Assembly (NCBI RefSeq): GCF_014066305.1
Contig: NW_023501036.1
Span: forward strand, 1-64,000
Reading direction: 5' to 3'
Length of the DNA stretch: 64,000 bases
DNA from: Letharia columbiana
Lineage: Eukaryota > Ascomycota > Lecanoromycetes > Lecanorales > Parmeliaceae
Shown piece by piece: positions 46,455 to 58,041 of the stretch. A program made the position numbers and the translations under genes. The notes under the pieces were generated by a model. The model searched no databases, was not told the DNA's origin, and saw nothing but the letters and a program-made list of their open reading frames with translations. The first letter of the stretch is position 1, and every line of letters begins with the position of its first letter.

Positions 46455-47130
46455 ATGGCCCCGCGTATGGTCCACCTACCCCATGGGCAAATCATCACTG
46501 TCTCGTCCGTCTCTGCTGGCCTCTCCTTCAAAGCCAATGACCTGAACATCCATCACTCCATCTTTCCCCCAGGCTGGACCATCATCCTCGAGACCGTCGA
46601 CGGTAACGATGATAATAATGGCATCCGATCGCCTCCAGACGCAGGTGAGCAGCTCTATGGATTAGTAAAACATCCATCAAAGCGCTATGAGACTCCTACG
46701 CTACATGACCATAGTCTTATATATCCTTTATCTCAAATCCAAGCAATCCGGATTTGAAGCTCGCTACCTCTCCTACGCGACAAATAGCTATAGTGCTATA
46801 GGCGAATTTATAAGGACATTTATATCAAATAGCCCCCATCCGTGACGCCTTACGTGGGGCATCAAACTGATTCTGGAGGCAAGCCCGCGCCGAGTGCGCG
46901 TCTCACCGCTGGCGTACACCCAGACATACCAGAAGAAGGGAGGTCAATGGCGAGTCAATGTAAGAAGAGAAGTATATTTACATATGGCTGCTTGGGCAGA
47001 CAGAGTTGTCCCTCTTGCTACGCATTTTGTTGGGCACTTCTGGTACAATTTATGCAGATACATACACCCGTTCGTAGCCTATTGCGTGATTGTCCATGAG
47101 GTTAATTGCTTCATGGGCCCTTCCACGTAA
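46455..47130 (+). pseudogene. broken gene fragment of an unnamed fungal family
   Basis: A frame from the ATG at 46455 reads MAPRMVHLPHGQIITVSSVS then FPPGWTIILETVDGND, which looks like a real N terminus. It breaks after 46757. Related-looking pieces continue in other frames: ATSPTRQIAIV near 46760, GGQWRVNVRREV near 46945. From memory this order resembles an uncharacterised Pezizomycotina protein family (TRQIAMM...GEWRV.I+REGV), but I cannot name it. Frameshifts and stops between the blocks, and the decayed surroundings, suggest a pseudogene. Confidence 0.4.
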
Positions 47131-47575
47131 CGTTGCGATTTTTGTCGTTCACATCTGCACCGTTGGGACTTTTCCGTCCGCATTTATCATTTATCATCAT
47201 CTAGTTTCTGTCACGTGCCACCGAGCCGATGTTTTTCGAGTCCCTTCGATCGATACTGCCGTCGCTGCCATCTATTCATCTTCAATACGCTGAGGCTTCT
47301 CCTCCTCTCCGCGGAAAGGCCTCAAAACCCCCCAGCAGAGCCCGAACTTTGGACTTAAAGTCGCCTCACTGCCGAACGCTTCCGAAAGCGTCCCAGCCAG
47401 CCAGGCCTGAGGCGCTCTGCAACCTCAACGATCGTCTGATACCGCTGTCCAGCAATCTACGACCACTCTGAATGCGAAGACTAGTACAATCTTCTTTTGC
47501 AGCACTTTCAGCGCTGTGGGGAAAAGCCTAGGGGTGATCAGCTCAACAACCATTCGAGAGAAACCCGCAAGACAG
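47131..47575. other. intergenic
   Basis: A short frame at 47229-47471 (+) has no recognisable feature but could be an upstream exon of the next frame. Nothing is supported. Confidence 0.35.
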
Positions 47576-48346
47576 ATGCCCCCTGCAAAGTCAACACGAA
47601 GTGTGGAACTACAACCACTAAGTCGATCCGCTCTCAGAGCTCGTGTTGACATGCCAAACACCCCTCAAGATCTAGTTTATGCAGTATCCGCCCGGGTCCT
47701 CATCCCTGCCGCCGCTCAAAGCACCCAGATCGCCGCGACATCGCCGTTGACCAAAGCCAAAGGCACCGCCGCAAGCAACAGCGGTGGTGTTGCATTGTCT
47801 CCAAGCGTGGGGTCTCTCAAATCCAAGTCCCAGTACATCCTACCCTTCCGCCAAACCCTCTCTCACGGCGATGCCGTTACCCGCAGCCTGGGAATTCCCA
47901 GTCCAGTGTCAGAACACCAGGCCTCCAGCGGCAAGACAACGCTCATAAGCGGTCCAAGTACTTCCTTCCAAAGTACCAAATCTATCGAACTACCAGCTCT
48001 TGTAATCGGCTCTCAGACCATCACAGCTGATGTCCAAAACCGATATATTCTCGCCGGCGGGCAGTCCCTCCCTCCTGGCTCTACCACTACCATGGGATCT
48101 GGCACCTTCATCACAGTCCTAGCCCCCCAAAGCTCCGGCACCCAAATGCTCCTCGCGTCAGGCTCCAGCACTGCGCTGTTATCCCACGCAACCGCCCCGC
48201 CTAAGCTTTCCAAGATACCACCGCTCCTCCCAATACGTTGGCAAAATATTATTAGCATTTTCCCATTCATCTTGTACAGACGCGAGACACATTACTCGCT
48301 GCATCGCATGTATGTAAGCAATGGTCCAAGCGCGGCGGAGCCGTAA
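47576..48346 (+). CDS. Ser/Thr-rich hypothetical protein, possible fragment (256 aa)
   Basis: The frame is open from 47516, but the first ATG is 47576. The protein is rich in Ser, Thr, Ala and Gly. It contains a repeat-like segment (LPALVIGSQTITADVQNRYI, LAGGQSLPPGSTTTMGSGTF) typical of large fungal cell-surface proteins in which such 'IGSQT...GG' units repeat many times. Here there is only one unit and no signal peptide, so this may be the 3' remnant of a longer gene, or have unseen upstream exons. It ends with a hydrophobic segment (WQNIISIFPFILY). Confidence 0.4.
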   Translation: MPPAKSTRSVELQPLSRSALRARVDMPNTPQDLVYAVSARVLIPAAAQSTQIAATSPLTKAKGTAASNSGGVALSPSVGSLKSKSQYILPFRQTLSHGDAVTRSLGIPSPVSEHQASSGKTTLISGPSTSFQSTKSIELPALVIGSQTITADVQNRYILAGGQSLPPGSTTTMGSGTFITVLAPQSSGTQMLLASGSSTALLSHATAPPKLSKIPPLLPIRWQNIISIFPFILYRRETHYSLHRMYVSNGPSAAEP

Positions 48347-48493
48347 GCGATGCGTTGATGCGTTCTTTAGGGGTGTTACAAAATTGGCGACACTAGGCGC
48401 AAACAAAACGTGGGAATTGGGATTCATCCTTTTTCCGATACCTGTTCGATACCTATCTTCCGCTTCTGCACCTCCCATCCGAACTCCAGAACC

Positions 48494-49048
48494 ATGTGCC
48501 CACTTCTCTTGGCCGCTTCTCTCCTGCTACCATTCCTCCTCGCTACTCCTCTCGCACTCGCCCCCACACAATTACTCGACCTGGCCCCCCTCACCCTCGC
48601 CCCTCTATCTCCCACCACCAACAACACCAACCTCGGCGCCAAAATCGGCTGCTTCAAACCGACCAGAGTCCCCCCCTTCGTCGCAACCAAAAAATCTGAC
48701 TGCGAAGCCGCACTCGACGATTGGGTCCGCGGCCAATCTCTGATCCAGCCTCGCACCTTCAGTCGAAATCCCACCGCGGGCTCCACCCTCGATGACGTGC
48801 TGCTCCCTTTCAAGAAGGCGAGTGGGAGCTGTTTGATCTATTTGAATGTGATCAATGAAGACGACGAGGACACGTTGACACTGGCGGAGATATATGCGGA
48901 GCTGCTCGGGCCGGACGGCTTGATGAAGCAGTGTTTGGGGCAGACGAGGTCGCCGGCTATTGGGGGGAGGATGTCGTTGGGGGCGAAGGGGTTGTTGAAG
49001 GCTGTGGTTACTGGGGTGGAGGGTGGGGGTGTGGGTGCTGAGAATTAG
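48494..49048 (+). CDS. small secreted cysteine protein B (184 aa)
   Basis: A single-exon secreted protein of unknown function. The ATG at 48494 starts a strong signal peptide (CPLLLAASLLLPFLLATPLA). The mature part has IGCFKPTR, a KKSDCEAALDDWVRG helix, FSRNP, DDVLLPFKKASGSCLIYLNV, LTLAEIYAELLG, a Cys in MKQCLGQ and a Gly-rich end. Cysteine spacing and the order C-SDC-FxR-LPF-GSC-I-C match the protein at 35460-36020, so the two are probably distant members of one family. Use outside the cell is inferred from the signal peptide only. The frame is open further upstream, without a better start. Confidence 0.72.
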   Translation: MCPLLLAASLLLPFLLATPLALAPTQLLDLAPLTLAPLSPTTNNTNLGAKIGCFKPTRVPPFVATKKSDCEAALDDWVRGQSLIQPRTFSRNPTAGSTLDDVLLPFKKASGSCLIYLNVINEDDEDTLTLAEIYAELLGPDGLMKQCLGQTRSPAIGGRMSLGAKGLLKAVVTGVEGGGVGAEN

Positions 49049-51938
49049 CATTCGAACCTGGGATGATGCGGTCACTTTTGTGGCTGACGATTTTGATATG
49101 GGAATGGATGGATTTTTCTGTTCAAAGGAGGAAAACTACTTGCGAGGACAGTGGGTTTCTCGACATCCGGGATTGTCTTCCGTTCGACTTTTTAGAGGAG
49201 AAAACAGCGAGTATTGGGAGACGATGAGGGTTGTTAGATCAAAATGGTATACAGAGGTCTAGAAACTGTCACTACCACTGATGGTATTGCCTGCTTTCCT
49301 GTGAAATGCTATTTATGTTATAGGATTCCAGAGTAAATTTATTCGGCAAATTTTGAGAGCCGATGACGACTTTCGAGGTTGCGGATGACGATCCGGAATT
49401 GGTATACGGGCATGAAGTATGAGAGGGTTGCTTTAGTTAATTCTATCAGGACGGTGCAGTGAAGAGTCAAAAGGAAATGCAGTTGAGGTTGTTTATCAGG
49501 AACATACCGACATGACGGGGTCGGATGTGGCACAGAATTGAACTCAAATATATGAGACGGCATTGGCAAAGCTTAGTAGTAAACATTTTCGTTTTGGGAG
49601 TGCATAAAACAAAGGTATGTGACTGTGCAAGGTCAGTAATAGCTCGCGCCAACGATCCCGTCTTATACTGATCAAGGACACAGAAGAGATTCCCTTTGCT
49701 GGACGTTGGACGGTGTTGCGAAGGAACTTCTGCACAAAGGACATTCGGAAACCATGCCCGCTGTATCATCCTGGGCCTCTCGGTAATCCCAGCGACGTAC
49801 TTCAAGACTATGCTCCCACTCTTCAAAACTCTCGTGCGGGTCAGGATTAGATGATCGCCTTCATAGTTGGGTTTCTAGCTTCTCCACGAGTATTGGCACC
49901 ATCCCTGCTCGGTTGATCTGGGCGTAGCAGTCGTCCCAACAAACTATCTACGTGGATTGCTTCCAGTCCACAAAGTCCTAGTAATGAGGAAGGTATTCAA
50001 GGGCAGCAATTTCGAGCTTCATCACATACGATGCTAGCCACTCACATCCTGTGACTGAGCTCAGTCCCTACCAGCTTTTTGGGGGGTTGGTAGACGAGAA
50101 GTGTCTGAATAGAAGGGGCACAGCGGCCCCTGCCAAAATTTTTGTTGACCATCCGCACGCCCACACTTACGGCTTTTTACTCTGTCCTGTTTACCTACAG
50201 ACTTGCTGTTGTGTCAAATTCATCTTCCAGGTTTGGCAGAGCCGCATTCCCCCGACATGGAAGCAGAGGGCAACTATAGGTGCCCTTTTCTTCTGACCTC
50301 CACTGCCAGAATGCGTGATAAGTACGTTGTAATAGACGGTCAGCGATTGCGTCCGTCGCAACAGCCCGCACATACTGTGTTTGACTTGCAGAGACGGTCA
50401 CAGGGTCTTGTGCTAGCAGAAGCTCGTGATCGTGATACCTCTCAGAGTTTGCTTGCCTGGCAATCAGAATGGCGGTTGTCATTTCCTGATATGATTCAGC
50501 TTCCGCTCCCCTCTTCCACTTTCCAAACAGAACTTTGCTCTCAACAGATCGACATAGGCTCGTCAATGACTTCTTCCGACCAGTCATCTCATGTTCCAAG
50601 TACAGCACACCAAACCCCTCTCGTAGAGACCACGTACAAACTCGTGTACCCATGGATCAAAAGTGAAGCTCCCAGCGACGATGTTTTGGGAGCTGTGCAG
50701 TTGAGCAGAGAGGAGGAATTGAGGCTTGGTATTGGGGGCAAGAAGTGGACGGGGCAATCGCATTGACATGAGCGGCGCTATCATTCTCGACGTTCCTCCA
50801 TTTAGGACGTAGGCTGTTGGTACGATTGCTTTATCTCCAGCGAAGGAGGATCACCGAGCCTTGAGCCTGGTTTTAGAGACCAAATTTTTGTAAGCTTGCA
50901 CTCATCGAGGAACAGCTTTGAAGGATGTGCCTCAAAACTCCGAATTTGTGAGGGTATGTATTGCAGCGTTGCGTGGTCGTGGATTTGGAGGGATTCTGAG
51001 AAGACTTGCCCATGAGTAACCCGGTACGAAGAAATGGCGAGGTCGATATTGGGCACGAACGCTGGCGTGTGGGGCTCTCATTTTAAGTACCACAGACGCT
51101 ATAGATCTTTGTTTGGAAATCTTCTACTTGCTTCAAAAGCTACTGCGTATAGACTGATGATGCAGTATCTTCCTCCACACCAACCCGAAATATCACCCCT
51201 CGAACTGCCGCCCAGGTTCCTGAAAAAACAAGAGCCTTACAACTCTGACGTCCGTACCCGCCATGCACCAAAGCAGAGAACGCAGAAGCTGCGACGGGTC
51301 CGAGTAGGAGATGTTGCGCTCACCGAGAAGGTACCGCTAGACAAAAATAACAGAAATCAAAACCAGGCTGTCCACCAAATGACTTGGAGTTGTCAGGGGT
51401 TTCCACAGAACGCTGGACCGAGGGCCAGCAAGTCTCGATTTCTTGAAAAGCTTTCGCTGTCTTTGCCAGCTGAGGATGGCCAAGCCGAACCGATACGATT
51501 CTTGCGCATGGTAAAGCCTTCAATGCCCCGAAGTAGTCAATGCGCTTTAGAAATTGGCGCAGATCTAACGGCCATGTCAGGTTCTGGTGAATTTTTGTCC
51601 GTCGTGGGCCTATACAAATATACCCATCATCATACCCTTTGGTGGTATTGATTGATCTTATTGCATCCGCTCTGTTGGGTTGGCCAAGAGAGATACTAAG
51701 CTCATCTGAGAATACAATATTGGGGCAAAAATGTCGAATATGAGCAACCTTTCTAAATAATGCATTTCTTGTATAATCGCATTTCCACTTTTCATCAGTA
51801 TTGGTATATTTATTCTCTTTCCCTTTAGTCCATTCTCCAAATCAAATAATCTCCAACCAGTACTTCTTTGTAACCAATACGTCCTGGTCTCGATAACCCA
51901 GAAGTCTCTGCCCGTTCTCACAACAAGTAGCTGTGATC
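49049..51938. other. 2.9-kb interval with no supported gene
   Basis: Frames of 187 codons at 50203-50766 (+), 205 codons at 51034-51651 (+) and 152 codons at 50195-50653 (-) are present. None has a domain, a signal peptide or supporting introns, and the two opposite frames overlap. One may be a lineage-specific gene; I cannot tell which. Confidence 0.35.
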
Positions 51939-54843
51939 ATGATCTCCGTCTCTGGCTCGCCCATGTGTCTCGCTGTGCTCAGCTGCTGCCTTCTACTGAG
52001 CTTCTTGAACAGCGCTGTGGCTTTTGCAGTCCCGAATCCAGGTTCCAACATCACCGTCAGCAGAGTCTACCAAACTCGTGGATCGAGTTTTTCTGTCTCT
52101 TCTCTCACCCATGCGCATTCATTGAAGGCTTCGTCGGTCTCCGGAAATAATGTTGTCACTGTAAACACCAGAGCCCATCTTGTTGACTCTGCCAATGCCA
52201 CACTTAGGCTGGCGAACTACACGGCCGCGACGCTCTCTTTGGAACCCATAAGCCTTGCAAGCTCACGGGCCAAGGTGAACAAAACCGGTCATGAAACTGT
52301 CACCCACGTCACCAAGACCATAGTACAATTCCCAGCTAACACAACAAGAAGCGCGATTGTACAGACTTTGGTATCGCAGTCGCTCAACGCGACGAGCCCT
52401 GTTATTGTACTTTCAACTGCGTATACTACCATCTTTCACACGCTGAAGACGGTCGTCAGTATAGCAACTTCGTCTGAGTATCAATCAGCCAGTTCAAGCA
52501 CTGCCAGTCTAAGAAGGTATCTGTCGGGTCTCTCATCTATACCCTCCAGGTTGGAACTCACGTTCGAGCACAACCCGACTTCAGCCACGATGGCTTTATC
52601 TTCTGGATCTGTGATGACATATCCTACGACTGGCCTCCTCAACGGTACATTGTCTGCTTTCTCCTGGGCGACTCAAGTCTTGACTTCTACCTCTAGCCGA
52701 CCTACGACCACGGTCGGGAAAGTCCTGTCGTCTGAATCTCGGAAAGGAAACGCGACAGTAGTCAGATCCGTTTGCACATCATGTGCTTCTTCGTCGTTTA
52801 TGACTTCGACTGTCATCTCGACATCTGGCGCAGCTTCAACGACAAAATCTATCCCGCTTCGGATCCATGCCAGCAGCACCCCAAAGAGAACCGAAAAGTC
52901 TTCTATTTCGTCATCCGCAGCGCTGTCAATCCAAACAGCAACCAGCCAAAACCAGACCAATGATGCTACCTCCATTCCGCCCTCTGGTACAACACTCAGT
53001 AGAAGCCGTTCATCGAGCTCCCACAGGACCAAGATGACGAGTGTCAAATCGTTGAATAGATCCTTGAGATCGTCCTCAAAGTTTTCCAGATTCAGTTCAG
53101 AACCAGTCACCACTCGAACCCAACCCGTGAAAGTAACTTCATCTACTACCAACAACCCGACCACCACTCAGACCGTTTCTGCTGGCAATGACACTATTTT
53201 AGTTCTTCCACTCGCTGCGGTAGTGAGACCTTCCTCTACCCAAAGCACAGGATCCACGTCCGCAGCGATACCTACAGCTTTGCCACCCGCCGATCCTGCC
53301 CAGCATGCCAGGCATGTCGCCAAACTCGCCGAGATCCTCGCCCCTTCAATTGTTGGAGGCACAGGGCTCTCTATCACAGTTCCATGGGCGATCTGGAATT
53401 TTCTTAAGAAAAAAGCCGTGTCGGAAGGTAAAGCTGGGGTCGAAGTCGTCGAGGAGCAATCCGCCGTAGTACAGACACTTACGAGAGTGAGCAGCGTGTC
53501 ACGGCTGTCCGAAGATACCGTGTGGCCGGGAGATATAGGAGCAGATCTTGACCGCGCTGCTGACATCGAAAACAGCATTTTGCAGGAAGAGGCTGTGAAT
53601 CCCGGGATTTTGACGAACGTGCAGGTTGCGCAGATCGAGGATGCTGTTGTGAGTTCGACATTCTGTGTAAGCAGATGAATTGCTAACCTGTCAGACTGCT
53701 CCACCTCCCCCACCAGGCCCTCTTCCTGGGGAAGACACAGCCATTGAAGACCCGCCTTCCACTGGTGATCCACCTACTATTGGACCGCCAAAGTTTGGAC
53801 CTTTTGAAATAAAGCCTCCAAAATACGACGACCCAGAATCGGTCCAGTTTGCTGACACGCTACCGCCAATGGGGAGACCCGTGAAGGTTCCCGTCATGGG
53901 TGTTGTTCTGGACTACCCCGTCCGCATTGTTCCCCAAGGATACAGTTTATTATCCTTTGACGCCAAAATCTTCTATGCGAGCAAATACGGCGAGAACGTC
54001 TGGAGTCGCACTCTTGTATATGATAATGGGAGACCGGCGGCGGTAGGTCCGGACAACAAGCCCCTCAAGCTTCCAATGGATCTCAAGTTGGACTCTGCGG
54101 GCAATGTTGTCAGTTACAAGGGCCTTACTGTTAAAGATTTGGAAACATTCGGATTCCCGAAGGACGGTACGTGGCAGGCACAGCAGGCCAAGCTAGACGA
54201 GATCAAGAAGCTCTTGTATCGATACGAAAAGAAAATCAAGGTCGATAGAGCCGAGCAAGAGCGCATCAAGCAGGAGCAAGAAGAGTACAAGCATCAAAAA
54301 CACATGGCCAGGATCAAGAAGATGGAAGATGGTTTAGAGAAGGTACGGAAAACGAAGGAAGACCGGAAGGAGGCTGAGAAAGAGGCCAAAGATGAAGCTG
54401 ACCGTAAGGCCAAAGAAGAGGCAGACAGAAAGGCCAAGGAGGAAGCTGACCAGAAGGCCAAAGAAGAGGCAGACAGAAAGGCCAAGGAGGAAGCAGAGGC
54501 AGATAGGAAAGCCAAAGAGGAGGCTGACCGGAAAGCCAAAGAGGAGGCTGACCGGAAAGCCAAAGAGGAGGCTGACCGGAAAGCCAAAGAGGAGGCTGAC
54601 CGGAAAGCCAAAGAGGAATCCGACCGGAAGGCCAAAGAGGAATCCGACCGAAGAGCGAAAGAGGAAGCTAATCGGAAGGCCGAAGAAGAGGAAAACCGAA
54701 AAGCGGAAGAAGAAGCTGACCAGAAGGCCAAGGAGGAAAAGGACAAGGAGACCGATGACCGTGACGACCCCAACACAGGCAAATGGAAGCACAAGTCATA
54801 CTGCGGGTCTAGCACTCCACCCTCTCAGCGTCTTACATGCTAA
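51939..54843 (+). CDS. Ser/Thr-rich secreted protein with C-terminal charged repeat helix (952 aa)
   Basis: Exons 51939-53648 and 53695-54843 (46-bp intron, GTGAGT donor, branch GCTAAC) give 952 aa. The start is the first ATG; the frame is open six bases further. A signal peptide (about 1-30) leads into 400 residues of Ser/Thr-rich, probably O-glycosylated sequence with short N-glycosylation sequons. Near 464-490 comes a hydrophobic segment (ILAPSIVGGTGLSITVPWAI), possibly a membrane span. Then an acidic region, a PPPPPG linker at the junction and a compact globular-looking block (DYPVRIVPQGYSLLSFDAKI, VKDLETFGFPKDGTW). The last 200 residues are a charged helix with about 14 units of EADRKAKE (54395-54720). 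The family is not recognised. Confidence 0.72.
54395..54720 (+). repeat. coding minisatellite, 24-bp unit (EADRKAKE)
   Basis: About 14 tandem copies of a 24-bp unit around GAGGCTGACCGGAAAGCCAA encode EADRKAKE and variants (EADQKAKE, ESDRKAKE, EANRKAEE). Four central units are nearly identical at the DNA level, which points to recent unequal exchange or slippage, so copy number probably varies between strains. Confidence 0.88.
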
Positions 54844-55381
54844 ACAGTCGGTACTATGCCGCGTCATGGCCAAGACCACTGCAGCCGACAATGTATGATT
54901 AACATGATGAGGCGAGGGGACTGTAGTGATTTGCTGATTTCCGAGTTGAAGATACCCATGTTGAGTTGTTGAGATTCTTGAAGGTATCTTTAGGTATATG
55001 CAGGACCTCATAGAAGTCTAGAAGAACTGAATCATTATGTAAAAGATACGAAAGGCGAATATGCTCTTGATATCTGCAAAGTGCTAAAGAGACAATATCG
55101 ATGCCAAGAGCCATAGGGCTGACAGATCCCTGCGAGCTTGGCGCCCAAATGCCGCAAAGACCCAGCCCTGCTTCTTCACAGCGGCCAACACTACTGTCTT
55201 ATTGCTTTCCTCGACGAGTGATATCGCCTTTAATTGCATCTACAGTGTGTCGACAAAAGCAAAGCCATCCTCATCTATCAGTCTCTAAAAACGCATCTCT
55301 TCAAGTCCATCGGCAATCAGCGCATGCCTCCCCACTCAGCATAATCCAGGCCCCAGTCCGTGCACGCGACAGACCGACAGG
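54844..55381. other. intergenic
   Basis: A spacer between the repeat protein gene and VPS55 on the same strand. No supported gene or named site is seen. Confidence 0.45.
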
Positions 55382-55940
55382 ATGGCAGCGGGCCTCAAGA
55401 CTATCATCGCATTGTCCTTCGTATGCTCCTCCCTACTCCCCTCTCTTCCACCCCCATCATCCGACCACTTTACCCCAACTAATCACGGAAACCTACTAGG
55501 TCCTCGCGATAGGCTTCCTCCTCGTCATCCTCTCCTCCGCTCTCTTTCACAGCTACCTGACCCTGCTCGTCGTAGCTACCTACATAATTGCACCCTTGCC
55601 GAACTGGATATGCGGAAGATGTGCGAATCCCGATGATTTCATGGAAAGTGCTGGGAGCGCAGTGGTGGATTTTGGAAGATTTTGTACGGGGTTTTTGGTT
55701 GTGATGGGTGTTGGTATGTGTGCTGTCCTTCCACTGAGTTGGCTAAGTGTTGGGCTGTGGGAGTGTGTGTGACGAAGGGTTTGTGCTGATGGGTGTCTGT
55801 CTACAGCTCTTCCGGCATTCCTGGCCCACTGCGGTCTGATCGCTGTTCCGGCTATGGCCATGTCGATAATTGGAGGACTGCTGATCTACGGAACCATCAT
55901 AAGCTTCACAATGTTCTTCCAGGAGGAGCAGGATTTCTAG
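55382..55940 (+). CDS. VPS55: vacuolar protein sorting-associated protein 55
   Basis: Small four-helix membrane protein of late endosomes, needed with Vps68 for endosome-to-vacuole sorting. Exons 55382-55420, 55500-55713 and 55807-55940 (introns of 79 and 93 bp) give 128 aa, the normal family length. It reads MAAGLKTIIALSF, then VLAIGFLLVILSSALFHSYL, APLPNWICGRCANPDDF, FCTGFLVVMGVALPAFLAHC, and MSIIGGLLIYGTIISFTMFF. All four membrane segments and the central CGRCANPDD loop of the OB-RGRP/VPS55 family are present. Confidence 0.96.
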
Positions 55941-56531
55941 AGCCTGGTTTGGCATGTATGAATAGAGAGCGGGCGTCACATCGATAGTACAACCGAACGT
56001 CATATATGAGACTGTGGGATGTGGGCCATGGTAAAATTAAACAGCTGTGTTCACCAAGTTTTTTGAAAGACGTTGAGAATGGTGTGGACAAACGCTTGTT
56101 CCTTTCGTAATACCGATGCTCCTCAACATTCTGCAAGGAAATGCAGCGATTCGTCTTAAGGTTCGCGGGTAAATCTGGCTTGCTCCTATCGTTGAAGATT
56201 CAGATAGTCGTAGATACTGAAGCAGGAAGTGGTGGTGATAAAAAGCAGCAGCAGCCTGTTCCCATCAAAGCTTGACACAACTATGGCGCTTCGAGAAAGC
56301 TCGGACAAGGCTCGGAAAGTCTCGTAGAATTCGGAAGTGCCACTTTTGCCTCACGCGTCCTCCACCATCCCTGCTAATATCACCACGACCAATTCATTAT
56401 CCGCTCGGCGAATGATGCAACCCTCGACCGTATCACGCGCCGATAGGTCTGCATTAACCACGTCCACAACGTCCAAGCAATTGCCGCCCAGATAGCGACT
56501 CGACCTTGAGAGTTGAGACAATGCAGCAACA
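55941..56531. other. intergenic
   Basis: A spacer between VPS55 and SLD7, both on +. Short minus-strand frames here are not supported. No named site is seen. Confidence 0.45.
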
Positions 56532-58041
56532 ATGTCCCAAGTATGGAGCGGCAATATCAGCACGGATGATCTGGCTACCTGCATCCAAGGTAATGCCCGA
56601 CCCCTGATGCAGCTACACGCACGCTGACCATCATGTAGATGTCCAAATCTGGGCTCCCCAATCTTCGACACAAGTCCCCCTTTCTCAGGACGCAAAGCTG
56701 CATTTCCTGTCCCTTGTAGAGGTCACTCGGATCCCTTTATATCTCGCCGCGGGACCATCCTGCAATGTCTCTACAGGAAATGAGGCTACTACAAGATGGT
56801 TGACGGAGGCACTGCTTGATTATGAGGAGTCTGACCTCCGTGGGGACGCGTCACGGGAGCCGTGGTGGTCGCACTCGGGCAGGCAGTCGGAAAATGGCAT
56901 ACTCCTCAGAGTTGAGACTGAGAAGGTGGAGGACCGTGAGATACGGAACGTGATCACAGAAGTGTTGCTCTATGCTGCGTCCACGAAGACTTATACATCG
57001 CTACCAACTCCGCCGACGTCTTCCTCCCCAGCGCCTCCGGATGAGGATACTTCGGACGCTTTGGACCAGGTTGGAAAGACGGTCAAGGTCTACGCTTTAC
57101 CGCTATGCTCGAACAGCATCGGCCGCGCGAAACTTTCACTGGAAACCTGTCCATCAACCCCAAATGAGTTCCCGAGCGTTCCGCAAGCTTGCTTTCTTCC
57201 GCACACGCATGATCCAGGTCGAGTCACGCAGCCGGTTCCTCAGAAGCGTCAAAGCATCTCCACCTTATTCGAGGATGCAACGAAGAAGAGAAGAAAGTTC
57301 AAAGGACGCGGCGGAGAGAGTATCTCTGAAGCCATGGCCAGCATTGACCGCCCACCTTCTCAGCATGGACTGCCGGAGAAGCAAGAGGCTCCTCCGCCGC
57401 AGCAAAACGACTTGACCAGGAAGAGTCTCTCGCGAGCATCCAGCATGTCATCTGTCGCCGTCTCAGAACACCCTCGGCCTGGATCCCGCTCGGGGCTACT
57501 GGCCAATGGAAAGCGCTCATCGCTGCACCACGTAGAGAGGGCGATTTCTCCTCGCGACAGCCCAACACCCTCAGAGTTAGATGGAAGCTGTGCCCAAAAA
57601 AATAGGGCTGCACTCACGAAGGTCATCATGGCTGGCATGCGCCTGCATGGACTACAGCAGAAGAAAAAGCCATCAAGCAAGCCACAGCCACCTATCCAAG
57701 TGACATCGCACATCGACACGACTTCAGTAGCCAATGAGGCCGAGGACGAGTACAAGCTCGTCTACCACCAGACTTTCAAGGCGGCCATGTTCACATTTCG
57801 AAAACATCTCAACGCACAGCTCGTTTCTCAAGAGACAATGCGGGATGTTGTGGATCGACTGCTGATCATGTTCTGTACCGACCCCATGGTAGTAGATCAT
57901 GATCCCGACAGCGGCCATCTCCAGGCATCTGAAGCCAACAACGGACTCCCTTCTTCCAGCCCCTTTGACAAGCCGAGTAGCCAAGCCCGGTCTTCCGATC
58001 TTGCCAATGGCTGGAATACTCCGATGGTGAAGAAACGCTGA
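56532..58041 (+). CDS. SLD7: DNA replication initiation factor Sld7
   Basis: Partner of Sld3 in loading Cdc45 at origins. Exons 56532-56589 and 56639-58041 (49-bp intron) give 486 aa. The N-terminal domain reads MSQVWSGNISTDDLATCIQ, then DVQIWAPQSSTQVPLSQDAK, HFLSLVEVTRIPLYLA and TTRWLTEALLDYEESD. The middle is basic and low in complexity, with a possible nuclear signal (ATKKRRKFKGRG) and Ser/Pro sites. The C-terminal Sld7 domain lies near 341-430: KNRAALTKVIMAGMRLHGLQ, then AEDEYKLVYHQTFKAAMFTF, RKHL and MRDVVDRLLIMFCTDP. The upstream ATG at 56521 is out of frame. Confidence 0.9.

Noticed and set aside
54294..54815. 173- and 152-codon Leu/Phe/Ser-rich frames on -
   Set aside because: Mirror images of the EADRKAKE repeat; their apparent membrane segments are an artefact of the repeat.
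54392..54898. 168-codon Lys/Arg-rich frame on +
   Set aside because: It is the +1 frame of the same repeat.
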